Shown: positions 1 to 8,735, numbered from the stretch's first letter. The stretch: DNA of 64,000 nt from CAWCAL01 sp963695075 (GCA_963695075.1 CAVOFR010000001.1:1-64000); one strand, 5' to 3'. Translations and numbers: made by a program. Notes: generated by a model not told the origin, from the letters alone.

Positions 1-1
1 C

Positions 2-379
2 AGCTCCTACAACCTTCCCGAGGACACATACATCTGGCGTGACGACTCGTGGGCATATCTCGAGCAGCTCCGCACCCAGGAACCGGGGTTCGACGCTGCG
101 TGCACTCTGGCCGAATGGTGTGGCATCGCCGCACTTCCCGCCGAGAACCCGATGTCGGGGTCCTCAATCCGCGAGCCGTTCGGCACTTTCATACAGGCGC
201 ACGACGACTGGAAGTGGCTCGTCGTGTCAACAATCGGTGTTGACGAGCCGGTTCCAGACTATTCAACGCGATTTGCTAGAGATGTCGCCGCCACGCTCTC
301 GTCTGGGAGCGTCGAGCACCACCTGTGTGGTGGCGCATGGGACTACAGCGAACCAGGTTACGTATTGCGCTTCGCTTGA
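2..379 (+). CDS. Hypothetical protein, 5' end outside the window
   Basis: The frame is open from base 2 to a TGA at 377-379, giving the last 125 residues of a protein whose start lies upstream. The visible part is soluble-looking, rich in Trp, Asp and Ser, with no membrane segment or motif I recognise; it ends GGAWDYSEPGYVLRFA. It stops 39 bases before the left end of the first IS21 element, so the mobile DNA sits just downstream of it and does not disrupt it. The function is unknown. Coding is supported by the long open frame, which fits the partial gene better than competing frames, but I have no family assignment. Confidence 0.55.
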   Translation, partial: SSYNLPEDTYIWRDDSWAYLEQLRTQEPGFDAACTLAEWCGIAALPAENPMSGSSIREPFGTFIQAHDDWKWLVVSTIGVDEPVPDYSTRFARDVAATLSSGSVEHHLCGGAWDYSEPGYVLRFA

Positions 380-413
380 ATCAGCCAACCCGGTGCACCG
401 GCTGCGCCGAGCC

Positions 414-418
414 CCACG
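414..418. repeat. CCACG target duplication, copy 1 of 3
   Basis: CCACG directly abuts the TGTC terminus of the first IS21 element. Identical copies lie between the two IS21 elements and after the second. A 5-bp duplication is within the range known for the IS21 family. Confidence 0.75.
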
Positions 419-478
419 TGTCCGTGGCCATGTGAAAGTCCTCGTTGGTGGCCAGGAAAAGTCCTCGCGGTGGCGGGG
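419..478 (+). repeat. Left terminal repeats of IS21 element 1
   Basis: Two units related to GTCCTCGNTGGTGGCC lie in tandem inside the terminal TGTC. Their reverse complements recur at the right end. IS21 ends typically carry several such transposase-binding repeats. Confidence 0.7.
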
Positions 479-561
479 TAGATCCACCAGGTAGCCGCTC
501 CGGGCGGTGAGCGTGACCGACGCCAAGTCAGGTCCGATCACCGCCCGGAGGGTTGCCGTCA

Positions 562-641
562 ATGTTGACAGCGAGGAAGACGATGGATGTTGTTGCCGCG
601 TACAAGGATGTGGGGACTTATCGGGGTGCCGCCGAGATCTG
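562..641 (+). pseudogene. istA: istA of IS21 element 1, 5' fragment
   Basis: ATG at 562 follows a GGAGG about 10 bases upstream; a second ATG at 583 is possible. The fragment encodes the first helix of the N-terminal helix-turn-helix (MDVVAAYKDVGTYRGAAEI) and then runs into the ISL3 element at 642. Joining base 641 to base 2013, which removes the insert and one copy of the 8-bp duplication, gives a continuous 490-residue IstA reading ...AAEICGVDPKTVKRKV... This shows that the two pieces were one gene. Alone the fragment has no function. Confidence 0.8.
634..641. repeat. 8-bp target duplication of the ISL3 element, left copy
   Basis: GAGATCTG at 634-641 is repeated at 2005-2012 on the other side of the element. 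Eight base pairs is the duplication length known for the ISL3 family. Confidence 0.85.
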
Positions 642-2004
642 GGCGCTGCGCGGGATTGTGGGGTGAGGGTGGGTTGAGGGTCCCCGTGTAGGGGTCGAGG
701 CCCCGCTGGAATCGGTGATGTCTAACGTCCCCGATCCAGGAGGCCTCGATGGCTCCCGACTCTATGCGGGTGCGGTTGCACCTGCGTCTCATCACCGTGC
801 TCGCCGTGGTGGTCGACACCACCGACCAGCTGATCGTCGAGGTGGCATCGACCCGACGCTGGTCGCGCTGCCCGCAGTGCGGGTTCAAGTGCTGGACGGT
901 CCATGACCGGCGTCGTCGCAAGATCCGCGACCTGCCCGTTTCCGGCCGAAGCGCGACGCTGCTGTGGCTGCGCCGCCGATTTCCTGTGGCAACTGTGGTG
1001 AGCGCCACCTCGAGCTCCACCAAGAGTTCGAGGGCAAGCTGACCCGCCGGCTGGCCCGCCAGCTCGTGGCTGACGCCAAGGTCATGTCGATCCGAGCGGT
1101 GGTGCGTCGTCATGGCCTGCACTGGGCGCTGGTCATGCGGCTGGTCAACCAGTGGGCCAACCTGGTCGCCGCCCACCGCCGGCAGCAGCGCTGCCGGGTG
1201 TTGCTGGTCGATGAGACCGCAATGCGGCGCCGTCACCGCTACGTGACGGTGCTCCAGAACGGTGAGACCGGCGAAGTGCTGGCCATGGTCGCCTACCGCA
1301 ACGCCGCAGCCCTCTCAGGGTTCCTCATCGAGCAAGGGCCCCGTTGGTGTCGGGGCGTTCAGGTCGTGGTCTCTGATGGTTCGAAGTCCTACAAGGCCGC
1401 CATCGAGGTCCACCTGGCCGGTGCCACCCATGTGTTGGACCGGTTCCATGTGGTCCGCTGGTTCGCCGCCGGGCTGACCCTGGTGCGCCGCAACGCCCAG
1501 CGCCGCCAACCACCCGGTGTCAAGCCGGCGTTCGACCCGGAGCTGTTCCGAGCCCGTTTCGCGCTCTTGCGCCGCAGCGAAGACGGTGAGCCCGACCCTG
1601 GCCTGGTCGACCTGTTCGACCGCCACCCCCGCATCGGGGTTGCCTGGCAGGCCCTCCAAGAGCTCTACGGCCTCTACCAAGCCGATGACCGCGACGGCGC
1701 CCTCGCCGCGCTCGACCGATTCACCGACCTCTACGCCACCGGGAAGATCCCCGAGTTCGGTGACGTGGTCAACACCATCCTGGCCTGGTCCGACGAGATC
1801 CTGGCCTTCCACGAACCCGCCGCGGGGCGGATCTCGAATGGTCGCCTCGAGGGCACCAACAACAAGCTCCAAGTCCTGCGCCGTGTCGCCTACGGGTTCG
1901 TCAACCGATCCAACTACGAAGCCCGAGGCATCCTCGCCTGCGGTCCCATACGATCACCTCAACCGAAACCAGCAGCCCTCACCCCATGAACACGCGCGAG
2001 TCTC
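642..2004 (+). mobile_element. ISL3-family insertion sequence nested in istA
   Basis: This is a 1363-bp element bounded by GAGATCTG duplications. Its ends are imperfect inverted repeats sharing an exact inner block, TGGGGTGAGGG at 659-669 and its complement at 1976-1986, with partial matches to the outer edges at 642 and 2004. It holds one transposase gene read rightward, in the same direction as istA. The clean duplication implies ordinary transposition into the first IS21 element, so the ISL3 element is the younger of the two. Confidence 0.85.
749..1989 (+). pseudogene. tnp: ISL3-family transposase, apparently frameshifted
   Basis: ATG at 749 follows a good AGGAGG. The first frame encodes the N-terminal zinc-finger start (CPQCGFKCWTVHD) and continues to about 980. 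The rest, including the second Cys pair (CGNC) and the whole DDE domain, lies in the -1 frame, which is open from a GTG at 964 to the TGA at 1987. The catalytic acidic residues look intact: Asp in LLVDETAM, Asp in VVVSDGSKSY, Glu in GRLEGTNNK. A -1 shift near 979-982 would give a protein of about 413 residues, normal for the family. It may be a true mutation, a sequencing error or, less likely, programmed frameshifting, since no classical slippery heptamer is evident. Confidence 0.75.
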
Positions 2005-2012
2005 GAGATCTG
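2005..2012. repeat. 8-bp target duplication of the ISL3 element, right copy
   Basis: GAGATCTG, identical to 634-641. It directly follows the right end of the ISL3 element, and the istA sequence resumes through it. Confidence 0.85.
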
Positions 2013-3405
2013 TGGCGTGGACCCAAAGACCGTGAAGCGCAAAGTGCTCGCCCATGAGGCGGGCCAGCTCGATGAGAACCGTGTGGCCCGAGCGTCGGTG
2101 CCCCGCAACATCGACGTGGCCCGCGACCTGGTCGCTCAGCGGGTCGAGAAGACGAAGGCGAAGGTGACGGCCAAGCGGCTGCTGGTCGAAGCCCGTGCGG
2201 TCGGCTATGGGGGGTCCGCGAGGAACTTCCGGCGGCTGGTCGCTGCTGAGAAGAAGAAGTGGCGGGCCAAGCACGCCCGTCAGCGCCGTCCTGGGGTGTG
2301 GACGCCCGGCGACACGCTCGTCATCGACTGGGGCACGGTGTCGGGCACCGGGGTCCATGTGTTCTGCGCTGTGTTGGCGTGGTCGAGGATCCGGTTCGTT
2401 CGCTACGCCCACGACGAGACCGCGGCGACGACGTTCACGATGCTGGCCGAGTGCTTCGAGGCCTTCGGCGGGGTGCCGGCCAAGGTGCTCGCGGATCGGA
2501 TGGGCTGTCTCAAGGCCGGGACCGTTGCTGGGGTGGTGATCCCGACACCGGACTATGTGCGCTTCGCCACCCACTACGGGTTCTCACCCGATTTCTGCCA
2601 TCCGGCGGACCCGGAGTCGAAGGGCATCGTCGAACACCTCGTCGGCTACGCCAAACGCGATGTCCCGACCCCTGAGGTCGACGCTGATCTGGCCGCCTGG
2701 AACACCGCCGCCGCCGACTGGTGTGTCGAGCGCAACGGCCTGGAGCACTCCGAGATCTGCGCTGTTCCGATCGACCGGCTGGCCGTGGAGGCCGACCTGT
2801 TGCGGCCACTACCGGCGTTGCGGCCCCGGATCGGCCGGGCCGAGATCCGCAAGGTCGACAAGCTGGCAACGATCCGGGTCGCGTCGGTCCGCTACTCGGT
2901 TCCCTCACCGCTGGTCGGCACCAGGGTCGAGGCTGTCACCTACGACGGGGTCGTGCGCATCTACCGCATCGACACCGGCGAACTCGTCGCGGTGCACGAC
3001 CAGCTCGCCCCCGGCGAGTCCTCGATCCTCGACGAGCACTACCCGACACCACGTAAGCCACCATCGCGGGGACCGAGGGCCCGCACCGAGACCGAGCGCA
3101 CCTTCCTCGGTCTCGGCACCCACGCCGAAGCGTTCATCCGCTCCGGCGCCGCCGCCGGGATGACGATGCTGCCCAAAGAGATCGAGATCATCGTCGACGA
3201 GCTCCTCCCCGCCCACGGCCAGGCCGCCCTCACCCGGGCGCTCGAGCGGGCCGTCCGCTTCTCACGGTTCCGAGCCGACGACGTGCGCTCCATCCTCTCG
3301 ATCGGCCCCGCCACCCCCGAACCCGCAGCGGCTGGCGACCCCGTCGTGGTCGACCTCCCCGCCGCCGAACAGCGCGGCCTCGACGCCTTCAAGGATCTCG
3401 CATGA
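2013..3405 (+). pseudogene. istA: istA of IS21 element 1, main 3' fragment
   Basis: This is the bulk of the IS21 transposase, the integrase-like strand-transfer enzyme. It starts within the helix-turn-helix (GVDPKTVKRKV) and carries a DDE core: Asp in VIDWGTVSG, Asp in VLADRMGC, Glu in DPESKGIVEHL. A GTG at 2017 could begin a shortened protein of 462 residues, but that would lack the first DNA-binding helix. The stop overlaps the istB start by 4 bp (ATGA). The 5' end is at 562-641 on the far side of the ISL3 element. Confidence 0.85.
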
Positions 3406-4175
3406 CTCCACCAGCCAAAGCAGCCGAGCTGCCCGCTGACCTCGAGGCCGGGCTGAAACGGCTCAAGCTCGCCGCCATCCGCCGCTCCGCCCCCGAGATC
3501 CTGCTCACCGCGAAAACCCAACGCTGGAAACCCGAAGAAACACTGCGGGTCCTCGTCGACCTCGAGATCGCAGCCCGCGACGAATCCAACTGCCGCAACC
3601 GCCTCAAGGCCGCCAGGTTCCCCGTGGTCAAGACCCTCGACGAGTTCAACCTAGAGGAGTCCTCGATCCCCCAAGCGTCCCACGACTACCTCATCACCCT
3701 CGACTGGATCGACCGAGCCGACAACCTCTGTCTCGTCGGCCCAGCCGGCACCGGCAAAACCCACTACCTCATCGCACTGGGGCGAGCTGCGGTCGAAGCC
3801 GGCCACCGCGTCCGCTACTTCACCGCCGCCGAAATCGTCGAGCACCTCTGGCGAGCCACCGCCGACAACACCGTCGGCAAAACAATCGAACAGCTCTGCC
3901 GCAACCAGCTCCTCGTCATCGACGAAATCGGCTTCGCCCCACTCGACCACACCGGCTGCCAACTGCTGTTCCGCCTCGTCGCCGCCGCCTATGAGAAACG
4001 GTCACTAGCCATCGGGTCCCACTCACCGTTCGAGAACTGGGGCCGGTTCCTACCCGACCAACCCACCGCCGTCTCACTACTCGACCGGCTCTGCCACCAC
4101 GCCCACATCATCACCACCACCGGCGACAGCTACCGACTCACCCACCGCACCACCGGAGGTGACACAACGACCTAA
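3402..4175 (+). CDS. istB: IS21 element 1 helper ATPase IstB
   Basis: A 257-residue AAA+ ATPase that in the IS21 family directs target-site choice and activates IstA. Walker A (GPAGTGKTHYL) lies near residue 110 and Walker B (LLVIDEIGF) near residue 170, preceded by the usual N-terminal helical IstB domain. The start ATG overlaps the istA stop (ATGA), indicating translational coupling. The gene looks intact although its partner istA is interrupted, so a full transposition complex is not expected from this copy. Confidence 0.9.
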   Translation: MTPPAKAAELPADLEAGLKRLKLAAIRRSAPEILLTAKTQRWKPEETLRVLVDLEIAARDESNCRNRLKAARFPVVKTLDEFNLEESSIPQASHDYLITLDWIDRADNLCLVGPAGTGKTHYLIALGRAAVEAGHRVRYFTAAEIVEHLWRATADNTVGKTIEQLCRNQLLVIDEIGFAPLDHTGCQLLFRLVAAAYEKRSLAIGSHSPFENWGRFLPDQPTAVSLLDRLCHHAHIITTTGDSYRLTHRTTGGDTTT

Positions 4176-4251
4176 CCGCGAGGACTTTCAACTGGCCACC
4201 AGCGAGGACCGCCCATGGCCACCAACGAGGACATCAAGATGGCCGTTGACA
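4176..4251 (+). repeat. Right terminal repeats of IS21 element 1
   Basis: On the minus strand this reads TGTC, then three units of the GTCCTCGNTGGTGGCCA type, matching the left end at 419-478 in inverted orientation. The terminal GACA at 4248-4251 abuts CCACG. Confidence 0.7.
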
Positions 4252-4256
4252 CCACG
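4252..4256. repeat. CCACG target duplication, copy 2 of 3
   Basis: The only five bases between the GACA end of the first IS21 element and the TGTC start of the second. They are shared as the flanking repeat of both elements. Confidence 0.75.
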
Positions 4257-4363
4257 TGTCGCCCGCCAGTGGGATGGGACCACGTGGCGTGAGTTTCGCC
4301 AGTGGGATGGGACCATCTCGTCGCCAGTTATGGGACCACCCTTTCGCCAGTGATGGGACCACC
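4257..4363 (+). repeat. Left terminal repeats of IS21 element 2
   Basis: Four tandem units related to CGCCAGTGGGATGGGACC, the inner two shorter by one or two bases. These are the expected IstA-binding repeats and also lie just upstream of istA. Confidence 0.8.
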
Positions 4364-4442
4364 TTCCCGGGGTCCGCCAGTTCCGGTGTCGTTGACGCTC
4401 GGCTTGCTGTCGCCGTTGTCGACGAGACCAATAGGAGGCGGC

Positions 4443-6038
4443 ATGGCGTTCCGGGAGGTTCGTGTGTTCGAAGTTCGAGAAGTGCTGCGGTTGTGGTTAC
4501 GTGGGAAGGGTCAGCGTCCGATCAGTGAGTTGGTGGGGATGGACCGTAAGACGGTCCGTCGTTACATCGACGCTGCGGTCGAGCTCGGTGTGGATCGGGC
4601 CGGCGGCGAGGAGCAGGTGACCGACGTGTTGTTGGGCCAGGTCGTCGAGCGCGTGCGGCCCCATCGCACCGACGGCCGAGGCGAAGCGCGCCGGCTGCTT
4701 GATGCGCACCGAGACCAGCTCGAGAAGTGGCTTGGCAAGGACAAGGACGGGCTTACGGTCGTCAAGGTCCACGAGCTGTTGGAGCGCGAGGGCGTGGTCG
4801 TGCCCGAGCGGACGTTGCACCGCTACACGCTCGAGGAACTCGGCATCGGCCGCTCGATCCGGGACGCGACGGTCCGGGTGAACGACGGGGCGCCGGGTGA
4901 TGAGTTGCAGGTCGACTTCGGCAAGCTCGGCCGCATCCCCGATCCTGAGACCGGCAAGCAGCGGGATCTGTGGGCGCTGGTGTTCACGCCGGTCGTGTCC
5001 AGGTTCAGTTTCGTGTGGCTCACGCACCGCCAAACGCTCGATGATGTGATCGCCGGGTTCGAGGCGGCATGGGGTTTCTTCGGTGGTGTGTTCGCCACGG
5101 TGATCCCCGACAACATGAAGACCGTCGTCGACCAGGCCGATCCGCTGCAGCCGCGGTTGAATCGGGCGTTCGTCGAGTACGCGCAAGCCCGTGGCTTCGT
5201 GATCGATCCGGCCCGGGTGCGGTCGCCGCAGGACAAACCTCGCGTCGAGCGGGTCGTGCCCTATGTGCGCAACAACTTCTTCGCCGGCGAGACCTTCATC
5301 GACCTGGCCGACGCCCAGCGGCGGATGGAGGTGTGGTGCCGGCAGCGGGCTGGGATGCGCATCCACGGGACGACGCAGCTGCGCCCGGCCGAACACTTCC
5401 GTCTCGAAGAGGCCCCGGTCCTGGCGCCGGCACCGTCGTCGGTCTACGACGTGCCGATCTACGCGACGGCGAAGGTTCATCGGGACCATCACATCGAGGT
5501 GGCCAAGGCGCTCTACTCGATCCCCGGGAACCTGATCGGCACCCGGGTCGACGTGCGCGCCGACCGCAGCCTGGTGCGGGTCTTCTCCCGGGGTCAGCTC
5601 ATCAAGGTCCATCCCCGCCAACGGCCTGGTGGCCGGTCGACCGACCCGGAAGACCTGCCATCGGACAAGACCATCTACGCCATGCGTGACCTCGCCAAGC
5701 TGCAACGTCTCGCCGCCAGCCACGGCGACGCGATCGGCACCTACACAACCGCACTGTTGGACATCCCGCTGCCGTGGACGAAGATGCGCCAGGTCTACGC
5801 CCTGTTGGGCCTCGTGAAGAAGTGGGGACCCGACCGAGTGAACGCCGCGTGTGAGCGAGCCCTCGACGCCGAAGCCATCAACGTGCCGCTCATCGGACGG
5901 ATGCTCGAACGAGGCACCGAGACCACCGACGGCACGCCAGTCCCCCAGGCCCTGCCCGGCACGGTCGTCGCCCCACGCTTCGCGAGGGATGACAGCCACT
6001 TCGCTGTCCGCGTCGGCGAGCAGGAGGTGGCCGGATGA
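4443..6038 (+). CDS. istA: IS21 element 2 transposase IstA
   Basis: A 531-residue IS21 transposase. ATG at 4443 is chosen because AGGAGG lies seven bases upstream and the protein begins MAFREVRVFEVREVL, the start of the helix-turn-helix. The frame is open upstream to 4302, but that part encodes the terminal DNA repeats and not protein-like sequence. The HTH lies near residues 15-40 (MDRKTVRRYID). The DDE core is visible: Asp in LQVDFGKLG, Asp in VIPDNMKTV, Glu in DKPRVERVV. It appears intact, so this copy may be active, paired with the downstream istB. Confidence 0.9.
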   Translation: MAFREVRVFEVREVLRLWLRGKGQRPISELVGMDRKTVRRYIDAAVELGVDRAGGEEQVTDVLLGQVVERVRPHRTDGRGEARRLLDAHRDQLEKWLGKDKDGLTVVKVHELLEREGVVVPERTLHRYTLEELGIGRSIRDATVRVNDGAPGDELQVDFGKLGRIPDPETGKQRDLWALVFTPVVSRFSFVWLTHRQTLDDVIAGFEAAWGFFGGVFATVIPDNMKTVVDQADPLQPRLNRAFVEYAQARGFVIDPARVRSPQDKPRVERVVPYVRNNFFAGETFIDLADAQRRMEVWCRQRAGMRIHGTTQLRPAEHFRLEEAPVLAPAPSSVYDVPIYATAKVHRDHHIEVAKALYSIPGNLIGTRVDVRADRSLVRVFSRGQLIKVHPRQRPGGRSTDPEDLPSDKTIYAMRDLAKLQRLAASHGDAIGTYTTALLDIPLPWTKMRQVYALLGLVKKWGPDRVNAACERALDAEAINVPLIGRMLERGTETTDGTPVPQALPGTVVAPRFARDDSHFAVRVGEQEVAG

Positions 6039-6841
6039 GCACCACCCCGACCGTCACCCCCGAGCTCAAGGCGCTCCTGCGGCGAGTGAAGTTGGGGCGC
6101 TGTCTCGACACCCTCCCCGAACGCTTGGCGCTCGCGTCGACCGGCGGCATGGGACATGCCGAGTTCCTCGAACTCGTCCTCGCCGACGAAGTCACCCGAC
6201 GCGAGAACACCTCAGCTGACCGGCGCTCCAAGACCGCCGGGCTCGACCCGACCATGACCCTCGACCGATGGGACGACACCACCAAGATCACCTACGACCG
6301 GGCCATCTGGAACGAGTTGTGCTCGCTGCGCTTCGTTGACGCCGGCCACAACGCCGTCATCATGGGACCAGTCGGGGTCGGCAAGACCTTCCTCGCCACC
6401 GCCCTCGGCCACGCCGCCATCCGACGTCGCATCAGCGCCCACTTCGAACGCTGCGACCGGCTGTTGAAGCGACTCCACGCGTCGCGGCTCGACAACAGCC
6501 ACGAGGTCGAGATCCGCAAACTGCTGCGCGTCGACCTACTGCTGATCGACGACTTCGCACTGCAACCGATGGACTCGGTCGACACCGCCGACATCTACGA
6601 ACTCATCGTCGAACGCCACCGAACAGCAGCCACGGTCGTCACCTCGAACCGAGAGCCCGTCGAGTGGCTCGGACTCATGGCCGACCCGCTCCTCGCCCAA
6701 TCCGCGATCGACCGGCTCCAGTCAGCCGCCCACGAACTCGTGCTCGACGGCGAGTCCTACCGGCAACGCCAGAAACCCATCGTCAGCGGCGGCCTTGACG
6801 ACACGCCCACATCCGGACGATCATCCCGTCGTCGGACCTGA
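6035..6841 (+). CDS. istB: IS21 element 2 helper ATPase IstB
   Basis: A 268-residue AAA+ ATPase partner of IstA. Walker A (GPVGVGKTFLATAL) lies near residue 110 and Walker B (LLLIDDFAL) near residue 170. The start ATG overlaps the istA stop by 4 bp. The gene ends 12 bases before the right terminal repeats. It is more divergent from the first istB than expected for copies of one element, in line with two separate IS21 lineages. Confidence 0.9.
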   Translation: MSTTPTVTPELKALLRRVKLGRCLDTLPERLALASTGGMGHAEFLELVLADEVTRRENTSADRRSKTAGLDPTMTLDRWDDTTKITYDRAIWNELCSLRFVDAGHNAVIMGPVGVGKTFLATALGHAAIRRRISAHFERCDRLLKRLHASRLDNSHEVEIRKLLRVDLLLIDDFALQPMDSVDTADIYELIVERHRTAATVVTSNREPVEWLGLMADPLLAQSAIDRLQSAAHELVLDGESYRQRQKPIVSGGLDDTPTSGRSSRRRT

Positions 6842-6853
6842 CCGAACCCCGGA

Positions 6854-6906
6854 AGTGGTCCCATGCCACTGGCGAACCGGTGGTCCCATCCCACTGGCGA
6901 GCGACA
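6854..6906 (+). repeat. Right terminal repeats of IS21 element 2
   Basis: Two inverted units of the CGCCAGTGGGATGGGACC type ending in GCGACA, complementary to the left end at 4257. Confidence 0.8.
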
Positions 6907-6911
6907 CCACG
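6907..6911. repeat. CCACG target duplication, copy 3 of 3
   Basis: CCACG directly after the right end of the second IS21 element, identical to the copies at 414-418 and 4252-4256. Confidence 0.75.
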
Positions 6912-7170
6912 GATTGTCCACTACGCAACCTTGTCCACTCCGAGGTGCGACTCGCTGTCGTGAGGTGAGACCCTCGTAGTGGTCCGGTGGGACCGCCGCG
7001 CTTCGGCGTGACAGCTGACCTGTGGTGCCCAAATGGTGCCGAACGGTCGGAGACGGGGCGTCACGAGCGTCGAGCGACTTCTCGCATCAGGACGGCTACA
7101 TGCCTTGTCCCGCATGGGATCGGCGGACGGAACGCCACGAGCCGACACTGGCCGATACGGCCCTGCGGTC
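6912..7170. other. No supportable gene; flank of an attachment-site relic
   Basis: This was continuous with base 413 before the IS21 insertions. It holds two copies of TTGTCCACT (6914 and 6930 region) and a GGTGCC direct repeat at about 7024-7040. Open frames here overlap each other and show no protein family. Confidence 0.4.
7034..7057 (+). repeat. Short dispersed repeat, copy 1
   Basis: A 24-base stretch containing GCCGAACGGTCGGAGACGGG. It recurs with two mismatches at 9315-9338, and its core GTGCCGAACGGTC recurs near 11468. All copies lie in the mobile-DNA region. Confidence 0.5.
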
Positions 7171-7215
7171 GCTCATAATCGCTCGGTCGGAGGTTCGATC
7201 CCTCCCGGGCCCACC
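7171..7215 (+). other. tRNA 3'-half relic, probable attachment site
   Basis: The sequence reads as the anticodon loop CTCATAA (anticodon CAT), variable region, T arm with perfect stem GGAGG/CCTCC around TTCGATC, the 3' acceptor strand CGGGCCC, discriminator A and CC. Upstream there is no matching 5' acceptor strand or D arm, so it is not a complete tRNA gene. An integrase gene points toward it from 25 bases away. Integrative elements often use tRNA 3' halves as att sites, so attL or attR is the best reading. No second copy was found in this window. Confidence 0.6.
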
Positions 7216-7240
7216 TAGGGGCAACTCAAATCCTGGCCCC

Positions 7241-7604
7241 TCAGGATGAGCGCTCAGGGCCAATGGATCCCAACTGGATCCCAACGGGCCGGGCCCCGGC
7301 GACCATCGCTGCCACCGCGGCCGCGGCCGCGGCGTCGGCCTGCTGGCCGGCCATGACGTGGGCGTAGGTATCGAGGGTGAACCCGACCGACGCATGGCCC
7401 AAGCGCTCGGAGACGACCTTCGCGTTCGTGCCCGCGGCGAGGAGGTGCGACGCGTGGGAATGGCGTAGATCGTGGAGCCGAATCCGCGGGACGTCGACAT
7501 CAGCGACCAGTCGGGAGAACGCGCGGGAGACCACGTCGGGGTGCCACGGTCGGCCGTCGGCCATCGTGAACAGGAGGTTGAGATCGTTCTGCCAACCCCT
7601 TCCC
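7241..7604 (-). pseudogene. int: Tyrosine recombinase/integrase, C-terminal fragment
   Basis: About 120 residues of the catalytic domain of a phage-type integrase: the Arg/His box HDLRHSHASHLLAAG, the second His/Arg region VVSERLGHASVGF and the Tyr nucleophile in TLDTYAHVM. The N-terminal DNA-binding part and first catalytic Arg are missing. The frame is open upstream of the internal ATG at 7564 until it meets the end of the next IS at 7605, so that insertion or an associated deletion truncated it. The stop lies 25 bp from the tRNA relic, the usual int-att arrangement of an integrated element. Confidence 0.8.
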
Positions 7605-7634
7605 TGTGGGTGCCCGATATTCCGTCGTGGCTGG
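7605..7634 (+). repeat. Left inverted repeat of the integrase-core IS
   Basis: It begins TGTGGGTGCCCGATATTCCG and pairs with the complement of 8723-8752. Confidence 0.75.
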
Positions 7635-7649
7635 TCATGCAGCTTTTCT

Positions 7650-8735
7650 GTGTTCGTTGATGAGTCCGTCGCATTTGGTGGTTCGGACGATTCTTACGGT
7701 TGGGGGCGCTTGGCTCGGGGCGGGTTGGTGGTCGGCTCGCGGGGGTCGTTGGTTGAGGATCGAGGCGGCCGGGGGGTGTTGTAGTGGCCAATGAAATCGA
7801 CGGCGAGGCGCTCGAGCTGGCGTTGGTTCCAGATGATGGTCCGGTCGAGGAGCCACCTCGCAGCGTGCCGATCCAGCGTTCCGCGAACGCATTGGCCACG
7901 GGGGTACGCACAGGGGTCTTGAGGATCTTCGTTCCTTCGGTTCGGAAGATCTCGTCGAATGCGTCGATGGACTGGCTGCCGCGGTCACGCACGAGCGCAC
8001 ACGGTACGAGGGAGTCGGTCGTGGTGGCGCAGGAACAGGTTGCGGGCGGCCTGGGTTATCTAGGCGCCGGAGGGGTTGGTGGTGATATCGGCGAGGAACA
8101 CTTCTCTGGTGGTGAGGTCGATGAAGAACAGCAGGTAGTTGCGGCGCAACAGGGCGGTGTCGATGGTGGCGAAGTCACATGCGACGGCGGCTTGGGAGCG
8201 CAGGAACTCGGTGCAGGTGACCGTGGGACGTTGTGGGGCGGGGTCGATGCCGTGGCGTCTGAGGGTCTTCCACACGGTTGGCGCTCCTACGCGGTGGCCA
8301 TGACCGGTGAGTTCGCCGTGGATGCGGCGGTAGCCCCAGGTTGGGTTCTCCGTCGCCAGGTCGGTGATGAGCCGGCGGATCTCGCTTGGGGTGGATGGGC
8401 GTTCTCGTCGTGCGGGTTGGGTCCCGTGGCGGGTGATGCGTCGTCGGTGCCACCGCTGCAGGGTGTCGGGGGTGACGAGCCAGCCGGTACGTCGGAGGCG
8501 GGGGAGCGCGGCGGCGATCGCGCCGAGCAGGGTCCGGTCGTTGTCGTTGAGCTGGGGCCGGTTGTCTTGTCGGCCCAAGCACTACCAGTTGGTGGCGCAA
8601 CACGATGATCTCGAGATCCTTGGAACGGCCCGAGCGCACGGCCAGACGTGCCAGCGCCGCGCGGAATCGGTACAGAATGCGATACACGAGGCACCACGAT
8701 CGCAGCACATCGTGCCTGCTCAGCACCCACGACCG
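7650..8735 (-). pseudogene. Integrase-core transposase, multiply frameshifted
   Basis: Recognisable blocks in order on the minus strand: LEIIVLRHQLVVL, then in another frame RWHRRRITRHG, NPTWGYRRIHGEL and the first catalytic Asp in VACDFATIDTALL with LLFFIDLTTREVFLADIT. A stop follows, then in further frames RDRGSQSIDAFDEIF (second Asp) and ANAFAERWIGTLR (Glu), and a degraded tail. This order is that of the rve-type transposases with a D-D-E core related to IS481/IS3. At least three frame changes make it non-functional. Confidence 0.75.

Larger units (their letters stand above)
419..4251 (+). mobile_element. IS21-family element 1, interrupted by an ISL3-family element
   Basis: The element begins TGTC and ends GACA, the TG...CA termini usual for IS21. 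Both ends carry imperfect repeats built on GTCCTCGTTGGTGGCCA. It encodes istA (split) and istB, which overlap by 4 bp. It is flanked by CCACG at 414-418 and 4252-4256. Subtracting the nested ISL3 element and its extra 8-bp duplication leaves 2462 bp, a normal IS21 size. IstA is broken, so the element is probably not autonomous now. Confidence 0.85.
4257..6906 (+). mobile_element. IS21-family element 2, apparently intact
   Basis: A 2650-bp element starting TGTCGCCCGCCAGTGGGATG; the complement of its right end starts TGTCGCTCGCCAGTGGGATG. It encodes intact istA and istB overlapping by 4 bp and is flanked by CCACG at 4252-4256 and 6907-6911. Its terminal repeats and protein sequences differ clearly from element 1, so the pair is not a tandem duplication. 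A further solo copy of its terminus lies at 32332. Confidence 0.9.

Noticed and set aside
4497..5999. A minus-strand open frame of 500 codons inside istA of IS21 element 2
   Set aside because: Entirely antisense to a clear IstA with DDE motifs; no independent evidence.
7141..7216. A complete tRNA gene
   Set aside because: The 3' half is clear, but there is no 5' acceptor strand complementary to CGGGCCC, no D arm, and the anticodon stem pairs poorly.
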